Source of the DNA: Actinomadura roseirufa
Lineage (GTDB): Bacteria > Actinomycetota > Actinomycetes > Streptosporangiales > Streptosporangiaceae
NCBI RefSeq assembly: GCF_900659635.1
Contig: NZ_CAACVB010000017.1
Location: 1 to 61,659 of the forward strand
Length of the DNA stretch: 61,659 nucleotides
Direction: 5' to 3'
Part shown: one piece after another, positions 16,955-25,884 of the stretch
Layout of the letters: every line of letters begins with the position of its first letter
Numbering within the stretch: the stretch's first letter is position 1
The notes under the pieces: generated by a model
The model's input: only the letters and a program-made list of their open reading frames with translations
The model's database searches: none
Told to the model about the DNA's origin: nothing
Translations under genes and position numbers: made by a program

Positions 16955-17802
16955 GCTCCGCGCAGCGCGGGCCAGGCGGCGTGCAGCGCCGCGCGCCAGT
17001 CGCGCATGGGCGCCAGCCCCGCCGCCGCCCAGCGGTCGTGGCCGAGGACGCTGAACGCGGGACGGGGCGCGGGCCGCGCGAACCGGCCGGCGGTCGTCGG
17101 CCGGACCCGGTCCGGATCGTGGCCGAGCAGCGTGAACACCTCGCGGGCCAGCCCGTACCAGCTCGTGCGCCCCGCGTTCGTCCCGTGGTAGATCCCCGCC
17201 GGGGCCCGCGACGACCCGAGCAGGACGATCCGGTCGGCCAGGTCACCGGTCCAGGTCGGCTGGCCCACCTCGTCGTCGACGACGTCGACGGTGTCGCGCT
17301 CGGCGGCGAGCCGCGCCATCGTCGCGACGAAGTTGCGGCCGTGCGCGCCGTACAGCCAGGCGGTGCGGACCACGTAGCCGCGCTCGTAGCCGAGCACGGC
17401 CCGCTCGCCCGCGAGCTTGGTGCGCCCGTAGGCGTTGACGGGGGCGGTCGGCGCGTCCTCGGCGAACGGCTCCCCGGCCTTCCCGTCGAAGACGTAGTCG
17501 GTGGACGGCTGCACGAGCCGCGCCCCGATCGCCGCGCAGCCCTCGGCCAGCACCCGGACCGCCGTGCCGTTGACGGCGAGCGCCTCCTCCTCGTGGGCCT
17601 CGGCGTCGTCCACGGCCGTCCAGGCGGCGCAGTTGACGACGACCTCGGGCCGGTGCCGCAGCAGCGCCGCGCTCACGGCGCTCGCGTCCCGCAGGTCCAG
17701 GACGTCCCGGGGGCAGGCGGCGACCTCGACGTCCGCGGCCCGCAGCCGCGCCACCAGGTCGGTGCCGAGCATCCCTCCGGCGCCGGTGACGAGCCAGCTC
17801 AT
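16927..17802 (-). CDS. rmlD: dTDP-4-dehydrorhamnose reductase
   Basis: 291 residues from ATG 17802. It has the Rossmann motif LVTGAGGMLG at the N-terminus, STDYVFDG near residue 100 and the catalytic YGRTK (YxxxK). It reduces dTDP-4-keto-L-rhamnose to dTDP-L-rhamnose with NAD(P)H. Its start overlaps the rmlB stop by 4 bp (ATGA), so the two are translationally coupled. It is the last gene of rmlA-rmlB-rmlD. Confidence 0.95.
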   Translation of the reverse strand: MSWLVTGAGGMLGTDLVARLRAADVEVAACPRDVLDLRDASAVSAALLRHRPEVVVNCAAWTAVDDAEAHEEEALAVNGTAVRVLAEGCAAIGARLVQPSTDYVFDGKAGEPFAEDAPTAPVNAYGRTKLAGERAVLGYERGYVVRTAWLYGAHGRNFVATMARLAAERDTVDVVDDEVGQPTWTGDLADRIVLLGSSRAPAGIYHGTNAGRTSWYGLAREVFTLLGHDPDRVRPTTAGRFARPAPRPAFSVLGHDRWAAAGLAPMRDWRAALHAAWPALRGAQSGDPSLA

Positions 17803-18788
17803 GCCGCGTCCTCGGTGCGCTTCTTCAACGGCTCCCACCAGGTCCGGTTCTCGGCGTACCAGCGGACGGTCTCGGCTAGCCCCTCCTCGAACGGCACACG
17901 CGGAGCGTAGCCGAGCGCGCGCAGCCGGGCGTCCGACAGCGAGTAGCGGCGGTCGTGGCCCTTGCGGTCCTCGACGCGCTCCACCCGGTCCCAGCCGGCA
18001 CCGAGCGCGTCCAGCAGCCGCCGGGTGAGCTCCAGGTTCGTCAGCTCCGCCGTCCCGGCGATGTGGTAGACCTCACCGGGCGCGCCGCGCTCGGCCGCCA
18101 CCTGGATGCCGCGGCAGTGGTCGGCGACGTGGATCCAGTCGCGGACGTTCCCGCCGTCGCCGTACAGCGGGACGGTGCGCCCGTCCATCAGGTTGGTGGC
18201 GAACAGCGGGACGACCTTCTCCGGGTACTGGTACGGCCCGTAGTTGTTGCCGCAGCGGGTGATGCTGACGGGCAGCCCGTGCGTCCGCGCGTACGCCCGC
18301 GCGATCATGTCTCCGCCCGCCTTGGCCGCCGAGTACGGCGAGTTCGGCGCGAGCGGCGCGTCCTCGTCCCAGGAGCCCTCGTCGACGCTGCCGTACACCT
18401 CGTCGGTGGAGATCTGCACGACCCGCGGCGTCCCCGCGTCCAGGCACGCCTGCATCAGCGTCTGCACGCCGAGGACGTTGGTGCGGACGAACTCGCCGGC
18501 GCTCGCGATGGACCGGTCGACGTGCGACTCGGCCGCGAAGTTCAGCACCGCGTCGTGGCCCGGGACCACCTCGGCGAGCAGTTCGGCGTCGCACACGTCG
18601 CCCCGCACGAACGTGTACGCCCCGTCGACGGGCTCCAGGTTGGCGAGGTTGCCCGCGTAGGTGAGCTTGTCGAGCACGGTCACCGCCGCGCCCGCCCACT
18701 CCGGGTAGGCGCCGCGCACCAGCTCCCGCACGTACTGCGATCCGATGAAACCGGCTCCGCCGGTGACCAGCACCCGTGGCGCGCTCAT
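17799..18788 (-). CDS. rmlB: dTDP-glucose 4,6-dehydratase
   Basis: 329 residues, the usual length. NAD-binding GGAGFIG at residues 10-16, QISTDEVYG with catalytic Asp-Glu near 125, and YSAAKAG (YxxxK) near 150. It converts dTDP-glucose to dTDP-4-keto-6-deoxyglucose, the second rhamnose step. Coupled by 4-bp overlaps to rmlA upstream and rmlD downstream. Confidence 0.96.
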   Translation of the reverse strand: MSAPRVLVTGGAGFIGSQYVRELVRGAYPEWAGAAVTVLDKLTYAGNLANLEPVDGAYTFVRGDVCDAELLAEVVPGHDAVLNFAAESHVDRSIASAGEFVRTNVLGVQTLMQACLDAGTPRVVQISTDEVYGSVDEGSWDEDAPLAPNSPYSAAKAGGDMIARAYARTHGLPVSITRCGNNYGPYQYPEKVVPLFATNLMDGRTVPLYGDGGNVRDWIHVADHCRGIQVAAERGAPGEVYHIAGTAELTNLELTRRLLDALGAGWDRVERVEDRKGHDRRYSLSDARLRALGYAPRVPFEEGLAETVRWYAENRTWWEPLKKRTEDAA

Positions 18789-19852
18789 TTGCCGATCTGC
18801 ACTTTGCTGTGGTCTCCCAGTACGAGCCGGTGCGCCTTCGGCACCCGGGGGGCGGGCGTGACCTCGGCCTCACGGCCGATCAGGGAGCATTCGATGCGGC
18901 CGACACCGTCGATGGACGCGCCGCGCAGCACGATCGAGTACTCGATCTCGCTGTCGATGACCGCGCAGTCGCGGTCGATGGAGGTGAAGGGACCGAGGTA
19001 GGAGTCGCGGACGACCGAGCCGGCGCCGACGATCACCGGGCCGACGATCCGGGAGCCGGCGACGCGGGCGCCCGTCTCCACCACGACCCGGCCGATCAGC
19101 TCGCTGGCGTCGTCGACCTCGCCCTCCACCCGGGGCTCGGCGCTCTCCAGGACGAGCCGGTTGACCTCCAGCATGTCGGTGACGTTGCCGGTGTCCTTCC
19201 AGTAGCCGGTGATCACGGTGGACTCCACCCGGTGGCCGTGGTCGATCAGCCACTGGATCGCGTCGGTGATCTCCAGCTCGCCGCGCCCGGACGGCTTCAG
19301 CTCGGCGACGGCCTCGTGCACGGCGGCACCGAACAGGTAGACCCCGACGAGCGCCAGGTCGCCCTTGGGGTGCTCGGGCTTCTCCTCCAGCCCGACGACC
19401 CGGCCGTCCCCGTCGAGCTCGGCGACGCCGAACGCGCGCGGATCGGAGACGCGGGTCAGCATGATCTGCGCCGCGGGCCGGTCCGTGCGGAACCGCCCGA
19501 CGAGGTCGTCGATGCCGCCGACGACGAAGTTGTCGCCGAGGTACATGACGAAGTCGTCGCCTGCGAGGTACTCGCGGGCGATCAGCACGGCGTGCGCCAG
19601 CCCGCGCGGGGCGTCCTGGCGCAGGTAGGTGACCTCCAACCCGAACCGCGACCCGTCGCCGACCGCCGCCCGGATCTCCGCCTCGGTGTCGCCGACGACG
19701 ATGCCGACCTCGCGGACGCCCGCGTCCCGGATCGCCTCCAGCCCGTAGAACAGCACGGGCTTGTTCGCGACCGGGACGAGCTGCTTGGCGGAGGTGTGCG
19801 TGATCGGGCGGAGCCGGGACCCGGATCCGCCCGCCAGCACGAGCGCCTTCAC
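18785..19852 (-). CDS. rmlA: Glucose-1-phosphate thymidylyltransferase, long form
   Basis: 355 residues from GTG 19852; this start gives VKALVLAGGSGSRLRP, as in relatives, whereas the upstream ATG 19936 adds a Pro-rich stretch. The nucleotidyltransferase domain has the G-G-x-G-x-R-L signature and KQLVPVANKP. The C-terminal ~110 residues form a left-handed beta-helix-like tail (VVETGARVAGSRIVGPVIVG), so this is the long RmlA type that also occurs in secondary-metabolite and surface-glycan loci. It makes dTDP-glucose from dTTP and glucose-1-phosphate. First gene of the rmlABD operon. Confidence 0.93.
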   Translation of the reverse strand: MKALVLAGGSGSRLRPITHTSAKQLVPVANKPVLFYGLEAIRDAGVREVGIVVGDTEAEIRAAVGDGSRFGLEVTYLRQDAPRGLAHAVLIAREYLAGDDFVMYLGDNFVVGGIDDLVGRFRTDRPAAQIMLTRVSDPRAFGVAELDGDGRVVGLEEKPEHPKGDLALVGVYLFGAAVHEAVAELKPSGRGELEITDAIQWLIDHGHRVESTVITGYWKDTGNVTDMLEVNRLVLESAEPRVEGEVDDASELIGRVVVETGARVAGSRIVGPVIVGAGSVVRDSYLGPFTSIDRDCAVIDSEIEYSIVLRGASIDGVGRIECSLIGREAEVTPAPRVPKAHRLVLGDHSKVQIGK

Positions 19853-19964
19853 TCGGCGGCTCGCGGGCGGCCCGGGGGGACGGGCTGGTTCACGGGGGAC
19901 TCCAGTGCTGCCGGGGGGCGGGTTGACACCCGACATTACCGGCAGATTTCCCCCCTCGCCGCCA

Positions 19965-19984
19965 CGCGTCCGGCCCTGGACGCG
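19965..19984 (-). terminator. Hairpin after cysN
   Basis: A 7-bp perfect stem (CGCGTCC) with a 6-nt loop lies 43 bp past the cysN stop and before the rmlA start. Nothing else is evident in the 174-bp gap, apart from a short CGGGT-TGAC-ACCCG inverted repeat near 19920. Confidence 0.45.
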
Positions 19985-20026
19985 GAGGTGAACCTCACCC
20001 GCCCGATGGCCGTCGGCCGCTCGCCG

Positions 20027-21337
20027 CTACCGGGCGCTGGTGATCATCCCGGCCGCCACGGTGTTGTTGGTGGCCTCGTCGATGAGGATGAAACCGCCGG
20101 TCAGCCGGTTGCGGCCGTAGTCGTCGACGAACAGCGGCTGGGTGACCCGCAGCGAGATCCGGCCGATCTCGTTCAGGCCGAGCGCGGTGGCCTGCTCGTC
20201 GCGGTGCAGCGTGTTCACGTCCAGCCGGTAGTGCAGCTCCTTGACCAGGGCCTTCGCCGTCCGCGTCGTGTGCTTGACGATCAGCTTCGTGCGCGGCGTG
20301 AGGGCCCGGTCCGGGGTCATCCAGCAGATCATGGCGTCGAGGTCCTGCGCGGTCTCCGGCCGGTTGTTCGGCCGGGCGATCATGTCGCCGCGGGAGATGT
20401 CGATGTCGTCGGCCAGCCGCAGCGTGACCGACATCGGCGCGTACGCCTCCTCGACCGGGCCGTGCGGCCCGTCGATGGCGGTGATCGTCGTGGTCAGCCC
20501 GGACGGCAGGTGCACGACCTCGTCGCCCGGCTTGAGCACCCCGCCCGCCACCTGCCCCGCGTAGCCGCGGTAGTCGTGCAGGTCGGGGTCGGTGGAGGCG
20601 TGCGGCCGGATCACGTACTGGACGGGGAACCGGACGTCGATCAGGTTGCGGTCCGAGGCGATGTGGACGTGCTCCAGGTGGTGCAGCAGCGACGACCCGT
20701 CGTACCAGGGCATGTTCACGCTGCGCTCGACCACGTTGTCGCCGTGCAGCGCCGACAGCGGGATGAACGTCAGGTCGGTCACCTCCAGCTTGGAGGCGAA
20801 CGCGGTGAACTCGTCCACGATCCGCTCGTACACGTCCTGGTCGTAGCCGACCAGGTCCATCTTGTTGACCGCCACGACCAGGTGCGGGACCTGCAGCAGC
20901 GTCGTGAGGAACGCGTGCCGGCGGGACTGCTCCAGGATGCCCTTGCGCGCGTCCACCAGGATGATCGCCAGGTCGGCGGTCGAGGCGCCGGTCACCATGT
21001 TGCGGGTGTACTGGATGTGCCCGGGCGTGTCGGCGATGATGAACTTGCGGCGCGGCGTCGCGAAGTACCGGTAGGCGACGTCGATCGTGATGCCCTGCTC
21101 CCGCTCGGCCCGCAGGCCGTCGGTCAGCAGCGCCAGGTTGGTGTACTCCTCGCCGCGGTCGGCGCTCGTGCGCTCCACCGACTCCAGCTGGTCCTCGAAG
21201 ATCGACTTCGAGTCGTAGAGCAGCCGCCCGATCAGGGTGGACTTGCCGTCGTCCACGCTCCCGGCCGTCGCGAAACGCAGGATGTCCATCTGCTTGCCCG
21301 GCTTGCCCTGCGCGAGGGAAGTCGTCGTGGCGGCCAT
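20027..21337 (-). CDS. cysN: Sulfate adenylyltransferase subunit 1 (GTPase)
   Basis: 436 residues. P-loop GSVDDGKST at 26-34, AEREQGITIDVAYRYF switch region, DTPGH near 103 and NKMD near 158, followed by EF-Tu-like beta-barrel domains. With CysD it forms APS from ATP and sulfate, driven by GTP hydrolysis. The protein ends after the beta barrels, so the CysC (APS kinase) domain fused to CysN in some actinobacteria is absent. Start and cysD stop share one base (TAATG). Confidence 0.95.
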   Translation of the reverse strand: MAATTTSLAQGKPGKQMDILRFATAGSVDDGKSTLIGRLLYDSKSIFEDQLESVERTSADRGEEYTNLALLTDGLRAEREQGITIDVAYRYFATPRRKFIIADTPGHIQYTRNMVTGASTADLAIILVDARKGILEQSRRHAFLTTLLQVPHLVVAVNKMDLVGYDQDVYERIVDEFTAFASKLEVTDLTFIPLSALHGDNVVERSVNMPWYDGSSLLHHLEHVHIASDRNLIDVRFPVQYVIRPHASTDPDLHDYRGYAGQVAGGVLKPGDEVVHLPSGLTTTITAIDGPHGPVEEAYAPMSVTLRLADDIDISRGDMIARPNNRPETAQDLDAMICWMTPDRALTPRTKLIVKHTTRTAKALVKELHYRLDVNTLHRDEQATALGLNEIGRISLRVTQPLFVDDYGRNRLTGGFILIDEATNNTVAAGMITSAR

Positions 21338-22251
21338 TAGAAGTAGCCCTCCTTCTTGCGGTCCTCCATGGCGGCCTCGCTGGCCCGGTCGTCGGCGCGG
21401 GTCTGGCCGCGCTCGGTGATCCGCGTGCTGGCGATCTCCTCGATCACCTGCTCCAGCGTCACCGCGGCGGACTTCACCGCGCCCGTGCAGGACGCGTCGC
21501 CGACCGTCCGGTAGCGGACGGTCGCCTCGAACGCCGGCTCGTCCTCGCCCCGGTTCGTGTACGGCAGGTCCGCCAGCAGCATCCCGTCCCGCTCGAACAC
21601 CTCGCGGGTGTGCGCGAAGTAGATCGACGGCAGCTCCAGCTCCTCGCGCCGCACGTAGTCCCAGATGTCCAGCTCCGTCCAGTTGGACAGCGGGAACACC
21701 CGGACGTGCTCGCCGCGCCGGATCCTGGTGTTGTACAGGTTCCACAGTTCGGGCCGCTGGTTCTTGGGGTCCCACTGCCCGAACTCGTCGCGGAAGGAGA
21801 CCACGCGCTCCTTGGCGCGGGCCTTCTCCTCGTCCCGGCGGGCACCGCCGAACGCCGCGTCGAACCCGTGCTCCTCGATCGCGTCCAGCAGCGTGGTGGT
21901 CTGCAACCGGTTCCGGGACGCGCGGCGCCCCGTCTCCTCGACCACGCGGCCGCCGTCGATCGACTCCTGGACCGACGCCACCACCAGCCGCACGCCCGTC
22001 TCGGCGACCCGCCGGTCGCGGAAGTCGATCACCTCGGGGAAGTTGTGGCCGGTGTCGACGTGCATCACCGGGAACGGGATCGGCGCGGGCCAGAACGCCT
22101 TCTGGGCCAGGCGCAGCATGACGATGCTGTCCTTGCCGCCCGAGAAGAGCAGCACGGGCTTCTCGAACTCGGCCGCCACCTCCCGGATGATCTGGATCGA
22201 CTCGGCCTCGAGGACGTCTAGTTGTGACAGCAGATAATCGCAACGCTGCAT
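21337..22251 (-). CDS. cysD: Sulfate adenylyltransferase subunit 2
   Basis: 304 residues, the family's usual length. PP-loop SGGKDS at 37-42, HVDTGHNFPEVI near 70, and the conserved C-terminal RxTERGQTRADDR segment. It adenylates sulfate as the catalytic partner of CysN. In this locus it may feed both assimilation and PAPS for the sulfotransferase at 12714. First gene of the cysDN pair, 137 bp after cysQ. Confidence 0.96.
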   Translation of the reverse strand: MQRCDYLLSQLDVLEAESIQIIREVAAEFEKPVLLFSGGKDSIVMLRLAQKAFWPAPIPFPVMHVDTGHNFPEVIDFRDRRVAETGVRLVVASVQESIDGGRVVEETGRRASRNRLQTTTLLDAIEEHGFDAAFGGARRDEEKARAKERVVSFRDEFGQWDPKNQRPELWNLYNTRIRRGEHVRVFPLSNWTELDIWDYVRREELELPSIYFAHTREVFERDGMLLADLPYTNRGEDEPAFEATVRYRTVGDASCTGAVKSAAVTLEQVIEEIASTRITERGQTRADDRASEAAMEDRKKEGYF

Positions 22252-22388
22252 GGTCTGGGGCTCTCTCCACGCTGGACTGGCAGATGCACCGGTGGCCTGG
22301 GGACCGGCTGGGCCGGACTAGGGCATGCCTTCCCCACCGGATCGAACGTCATCCCGCCGGGTTTTCGTCCCGCCGGGTCAGAGGCGGG

Positions 22389-23348
22389 TCACTCCGGAAG
22401 GGCGCCGCCCACGTCCCGGATGCCGGTCAGCAGCGTCGACGCCGACACGGGGTGACAGACCAGGATATCCGGCAGCCAGGGGTCGTCCCGGTTGTAGGCC
22501 AGCGACGCCCCGTCCACCCGCGAGGCGTGCGCCCCGGCGGCCGACGCGACCGCCACGGGGGCGGCCGAGTCCCACTCGTACTGGCCGCCCGCGTGCGCGT
22601 AGGCGTCCACCTCGCCGAGCAGCACCGCGGAGATCTTCGCCCCCGCCGATCCGATCGGCACCAGCTCCACGTCCAGGTCGAGCCGCTCGGCCAGCAGCGT
22701 CACGAACTCCGGCGGCCGGGTGCGGCTGACCGCGATCCGCAGCTTCCCGGCGTCCGGCGCGGGAGCGTGCAGCGGCACCTCGCGCGGCAGGTCCCGCGCG
22801 GCGCGGCCCGCGGCCGTCCCGCCGGTCACCTGGTCGGCCCCGCCCGGCTCCTCGCGGACGAGCAGCGCGCCGCCCGTCGCGGCCGTGCGCAGCGTCAGTC
22901 CCTGCGCCGGGAGCGCCACGGCCCCGGCCGTCAGCCGCCCGCCGGACCCGCCGCCGGCGGCGCGCTCCCACAGCGCCACGTGGACGGCCCAGTCGCGGCG
23001 GCCCTCCTCGGAGTACTCGCGGGTGCCGTCGAGGGGATCCACGATCCACACGCGGCGGGCCGCGCGGCGCTCGGCGTCGGTGGTGTTACCGGTCGGTGCC
23101 CGGTCCGAGCCGCGGGCGCGCTTGCCGGCGACGGAGGAACGGCCTTCTTCGGAGAGGACGGCGTCGCCGGGACAGCGCTCGGCCAGCGCCGCCATGAGGT
23201 ACTCGTGCGCCCGCAGGTCGCCGGTGTCCTTCAGGGCACGCGCGTCGGCGAACCCCACCTCGTCCCGTACGCCCAGCAGCAGCCGCCCCGCGGCTCCGGC
23301 GAGTTCCGCCGCGAGCGCGTGGTCGTCCACCGCCGCAATCTCCGTCAT
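22389..23348 (-). CDS. cysQ: 3'(2'),5'-bisphosphate nucleotidase (PAP phosphatase), IMPase family
   Basis: 319 residues. Metal-binding motifs of the inositol-monophosphatase superfamily: LSEEG near residue 65, DPLDGTREY near 102 and the distal WDSAAPVAVASAAG near 260. Next to cysDN, the CysQ assignment is favoured: it hydrolyses PAP, the by-product of sulfotransferases, and can also tune PAPS. A basic, Gly-rich insertion (about 70-95) precedes the catalytic motif. An inositol-phosphatase role is possible but less likely from context. Confidence 0.85.
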   Translation of the reverse strand: MTEIAAVDDHALAAELAGAAGRLLLGVRDEVGFADARALKDTGDLRAHEYLMAALAERCPGDAVLSEEGRSSVAGKRARGSDRAPTGNTTDAERRAARRVWIVDPLDGTREYSEEGRRDWAVHVALWERAAGGGSGGRLTAGAVALPAQGLTLRTAATGGALLVREEPGGADQVTGGTAAGRAARDLPREVPLHAPAPDAGKLRIAVSRTRPPEFVTLLAERLDLDVELVPIGSAGAKISAVLLGEVDAYAHAGGQYEWDSAAPVAVASAAGAHASRVDGASLAYNRDDPWLPDILVCHPVSASTLLTGIRDVGGALPE

Positions 23349-23492
23349 CCCTCGATCACATTCCCGGGCTCGACTGGTCTGCTCGACCTACATTCTCATG
23401 GATACCCGACCGGCGCTTGTGCCCGGGTGCCAAGGTCCCCGCGGAAGCACCGGACGGACACCGTTAACGGACCACCCGGGGCCGGGAGCGTT

Positions 23493-24968
23493 CTAGTACG
23501 CTCCGGAGCCGCGGAAGACGGCCGACCAGGTCTTCCACATGATCTGCAGGTCGAGGGCGAGGGACCAGTTGTCGACGTAGCGCAGGTCGAGCCGGACCGA
23601 CTCCTCCCACGTCAGGTCGGAGCGGCCGCTGACCTGCCACAGCCCGGTGAGGCCCGGCTTGACCACCAGCCTGCGGTAGACGTCGCCGCCGTACTGGGCG
23701 ACCTCCTCCGGCAGCGGCGGGCGCGGGCCGACCAGCGACATGTCGCCGCGGACGACGTTGAACAGCTGGGGCAGCTCGTCCAGGGAGTAGCGGCGCAGCC
23801 AGCGCCCGACCCGGGTGATCCGCGGGTCCTCCTTGATCTTGAAGAGCACGCCGTCGTTCTCGTTGCTCTCCAGCAGCGCGCGCTTGCGCGCCTCGGCGTC
23901 GACGACCATCGTGCGGAACTTCAGCACGGTGAACTCGCGCCCGCCGCGGCCGACCCGGATCTGCCGGAACATCACCGGGCCCTGGCCGGAGATCTTGATC
24001 AGGAACGCCACCACCGCCAGCAGCGGGCTCAGCAGCACCAGCCCGGTCAGCGCGGCCGCCCGGTCGAACAGGCCCTTGAGGACCTTGCGGCCGCCGTCCA
24101 GCTCGGGGTGCTCGACGTGCAGCAGCGGCAGCCCCGACACCGGCCGGATGGAGATCCGCGGGCCGGTGACGTCCATCAGCGCCGGCGCGACGACCAGCTC
24201 GACGTCGTCGCGCTCGATCTGCCAGGCCAGCCGGCGCAGCGCCACGCCGTCCATCTCCGGGCAGGCCAGCACCGCGACCGAGTCGGCGCCGATCCGGTCG
24301 GCGACCGCCGCCGCGTGACCGAAGTCGCCCATGACCGGGACGCCCTCCACCTCGGCGACGGCATCGTCGCCGGACACCAGCGGGGCGGGCAGGCAGACCG
24401 CCGCGATGCTCATGCCGTGGTAGCGCTTCTGCCGCAGCAGCCGGATCAGGTCGGCGACGGACGTGCGGTGCCCGACGGCCACCACGCGCCGCATGCAGTC
24501 GCCGTTCCAGCGCTTGCGGTGCAGCCATTTGCGCAGCCGGTAGCGCGCCACGACCGCCAGGAGCGTTCCGAAGGGCATCGCCATGACGACGTAGCCGCGC
24601 GCCACCTCCGTCTTGGTGGCGTAGGCGAGGATCGCGAGCGTCGCGGTGTAGATGAACCCGGCCCGCAGGACGCGGTGGAACTCCTCGTAGCCGACGCCTA
24701 TGTACCGCGGCTGGTAGGCCCGGCAGAGGATCAGCATCGGGATCCAGAGCACGGGCAGCGCGACGGTCAGCACGACGTACGGCACCGTCGGCTCGCTCGG
24801 CACGCCCGGGAAGCGCAGCCCGAACGCGATCATGCCCGCGGCCAGCATGCTGAGGAAGTCGAGGGCGCCGGCGACCCGCCGGTACCCGACGCTCCAGCTC
24901 TGGGACGACGTGCGGCGCGGCTGGTGGCCGGTCGATGACCCGGTCTGAACCTTGTCAACGACGGCCAT
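23493..24968 (-). CDS. Polyprenyl-phosphate sugar-1-phosphate transferase (WbaP/CpsE-like)
   Basis: 491 residues. Four or five N-terminal membrane spans, a central CoA-binding-like Rossmann domain, another span near 325, and the C-terminal bacterial-sugar-transferase domain. The latter has FKIKEDPRITRVGRWLRRYS, DELPQLFNVVRGDMSLVGPR and KPGLTGLWQVSGRS. It should attach the first sugar phosphate (often glucose or galactose) to undecaprenyl phosphate, starting the repeat unit built by the GT4 genes at 1294 and 2619. It is transcribed alone, with a ~250-bp upstream region. Confidence 0.92.
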   Translation of the reverse strand: MAVVDKVQTGSSTGHQPRRTSSQSWSVGYRRVAGALDFLSMLAAGMIAFGLRFPGVPSEPTVPYVVLTVALPVLWIPMLILCRAYQPRYIGVGYEEFHRVLRAGFIYTATLAILAYATKTEVARGYVVMAMPFGTLLAVVARYRLRKWLHRKRWNGDCMRRVVAVGHRTSVADLIRLLRQKRYHGMSIAAVCLPAPLVSGDDAVAEVEGVPVMGDFGHAAAVADRIGADSVAVLACPEMDGVALRRLAWQIERDDVELVVAPALMDVTGPRISIRPVSGLPLLHVEHPELDGGRKVLKGLFDRAAALTGLVLLSPLLAVVAFLIKISGQGPVMFRQIRVGRGGREFTVLKFRTMVVDAEARKRALLESNENDGVLFKIKEDPRITRVGRWLRRYSLDELPQLFNVVRGDMSLVGPRPPLPEEVAQYGGDVYRRLVVKPGLTGLWQVSGRSDLTWEESVRLDLRYVDNWSLALDLQIMWKTWSAVFRGSGAY

Positions 24969-25191
24969 ACGCTCACCAACCCTTTAACGCGCGCCCCGGA
25001 AAGCTCGATCCACCTCGAAGACGGCCGAACGTCGCTTCAGGTTCACAAACATCCCGAAGTCTCGTTTGATGCATCTTACGAGCGCATCGCCCCGATCGAG
25101 ACCCTAGACGCCGCACTCGCCACCAAAGCGACCGGGACCGGCCGCACTCCGGAGACTTTTTTCTCACCTGAGTGACACCCCCGGGACGCCC

Positions 25192-25222
25192 GCGCGGCGC
25201 CGCGCCCGGCCGGGCGCCCGGC
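25192..25222 (-). terminator. GC-rich hairpins directly after pth
   Basis: Two adjacent palindromes (GCCGGGCGCCCGGC at 25209-25222 and GCGCGGCGCCGCGC at 25192-25205) follow the pth stop codon immediately. Confidence 0.45.
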
Positions 25223-25798
25223 TCAGCCGACGTGGAAGGTGTTCTGCGCCGCGGCGAGGCCCCCGGCGATGAGCGCCTCGACGGCGTCCGCCGCGCGCTC
25301 GACCTCCAGGGCGAGCTCCTTGCGTTCGGCGGCGGAGAAGTCCTTCAGCACGAACGCGGCGGGGTCCATCCGGCCGGGCGGACGTCCCACCCCGAACCGG
25401 ACGCGCAGGTACTCCTTGTCACCCAGCGACCGGGTGATGGACCGCAGCCCGTTGTGGCCGTTGTCACCGCCGCCCTGCTTCAGCCGCACGGCCCCATAGG
25501 GGATGTCCAGCTCGTCGTGGACGACGATGAGGTGCTCCAAGGGCACCTTGTAGAAATCGCGCAGGCCCTTCACGGGCCCGCCCGAGTCGTTCATGTACGT
25601 GCGCGGCTTCGCCAGCACGGCGCGCGCGCCCGCGAGCCGTCCTTCCAGGACGTCGGACCGGGTCCTGTGCGACTTGAACTTCCCCCCGGCGCGGCCGGCG
25701 AGGACGTCCAGCACCATGAACCCGGCGTTGTGCCGGTTCCCGGCGTACGACGGACCGGGGTTCCCCAGCCCGACCACCAGCCAGCCGTCCGAACTCAC
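25223..25798 (-). CDS. pth: Peptidyl-tRNA hydrolase
   Basis: 191 residues from GTG 25798, with GGGAG upstream. [21 protein letters not shown] holds Asn and the catalytic His, and [13 protein letters not shown] and [11 protein letters not shown] follow. It recycles peptidyl-tRNA released from stalled ribosomes. It lies downstream of rplY, a pairing common in bacteria, but a very strong hairpin separates the two. Confidence 0.96.
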   Translation of the reverse strand: MSSDGWLVVGLGNPGPSYAGNRHNAGFMVLDVLAGRAGGKFKSHRTRSDVLEGRLAGARAVLAKPRTYMNDSGGPVKGLRDFYKVPLEHLIVVHDELDIPYGAVRLKQGGGDNGHNGLRSITRSLGDKEYLRVRFGVGRPPGRMDPAAFVLKDFSAAERKELALEVERAADAVEALIAGGLAAAQNTFHVG

Positions 25799-25817
25799 CC
25801 GAACTCCCTACAGCGGA

Positions 25818-25851
25818 CGGTCCCCGCGGGTGCGCGCACCCGCGGGGACCG
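25818..25851 (-). terminator. Long perfect hairpin between rplY and pth
   Basis: A 34-bp perfect inverted repeat with arm CGGTCCCCGCGGGTGCG sits between the rplY stop and the pth start. It could terminate most rplY transcripts, or attenuate or process the rplY-pth message. Confidence 0.75.
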
Positions 25852-25884
25852 ACATGACCGTGTCGTGAGGACCCGGTACCCGGA

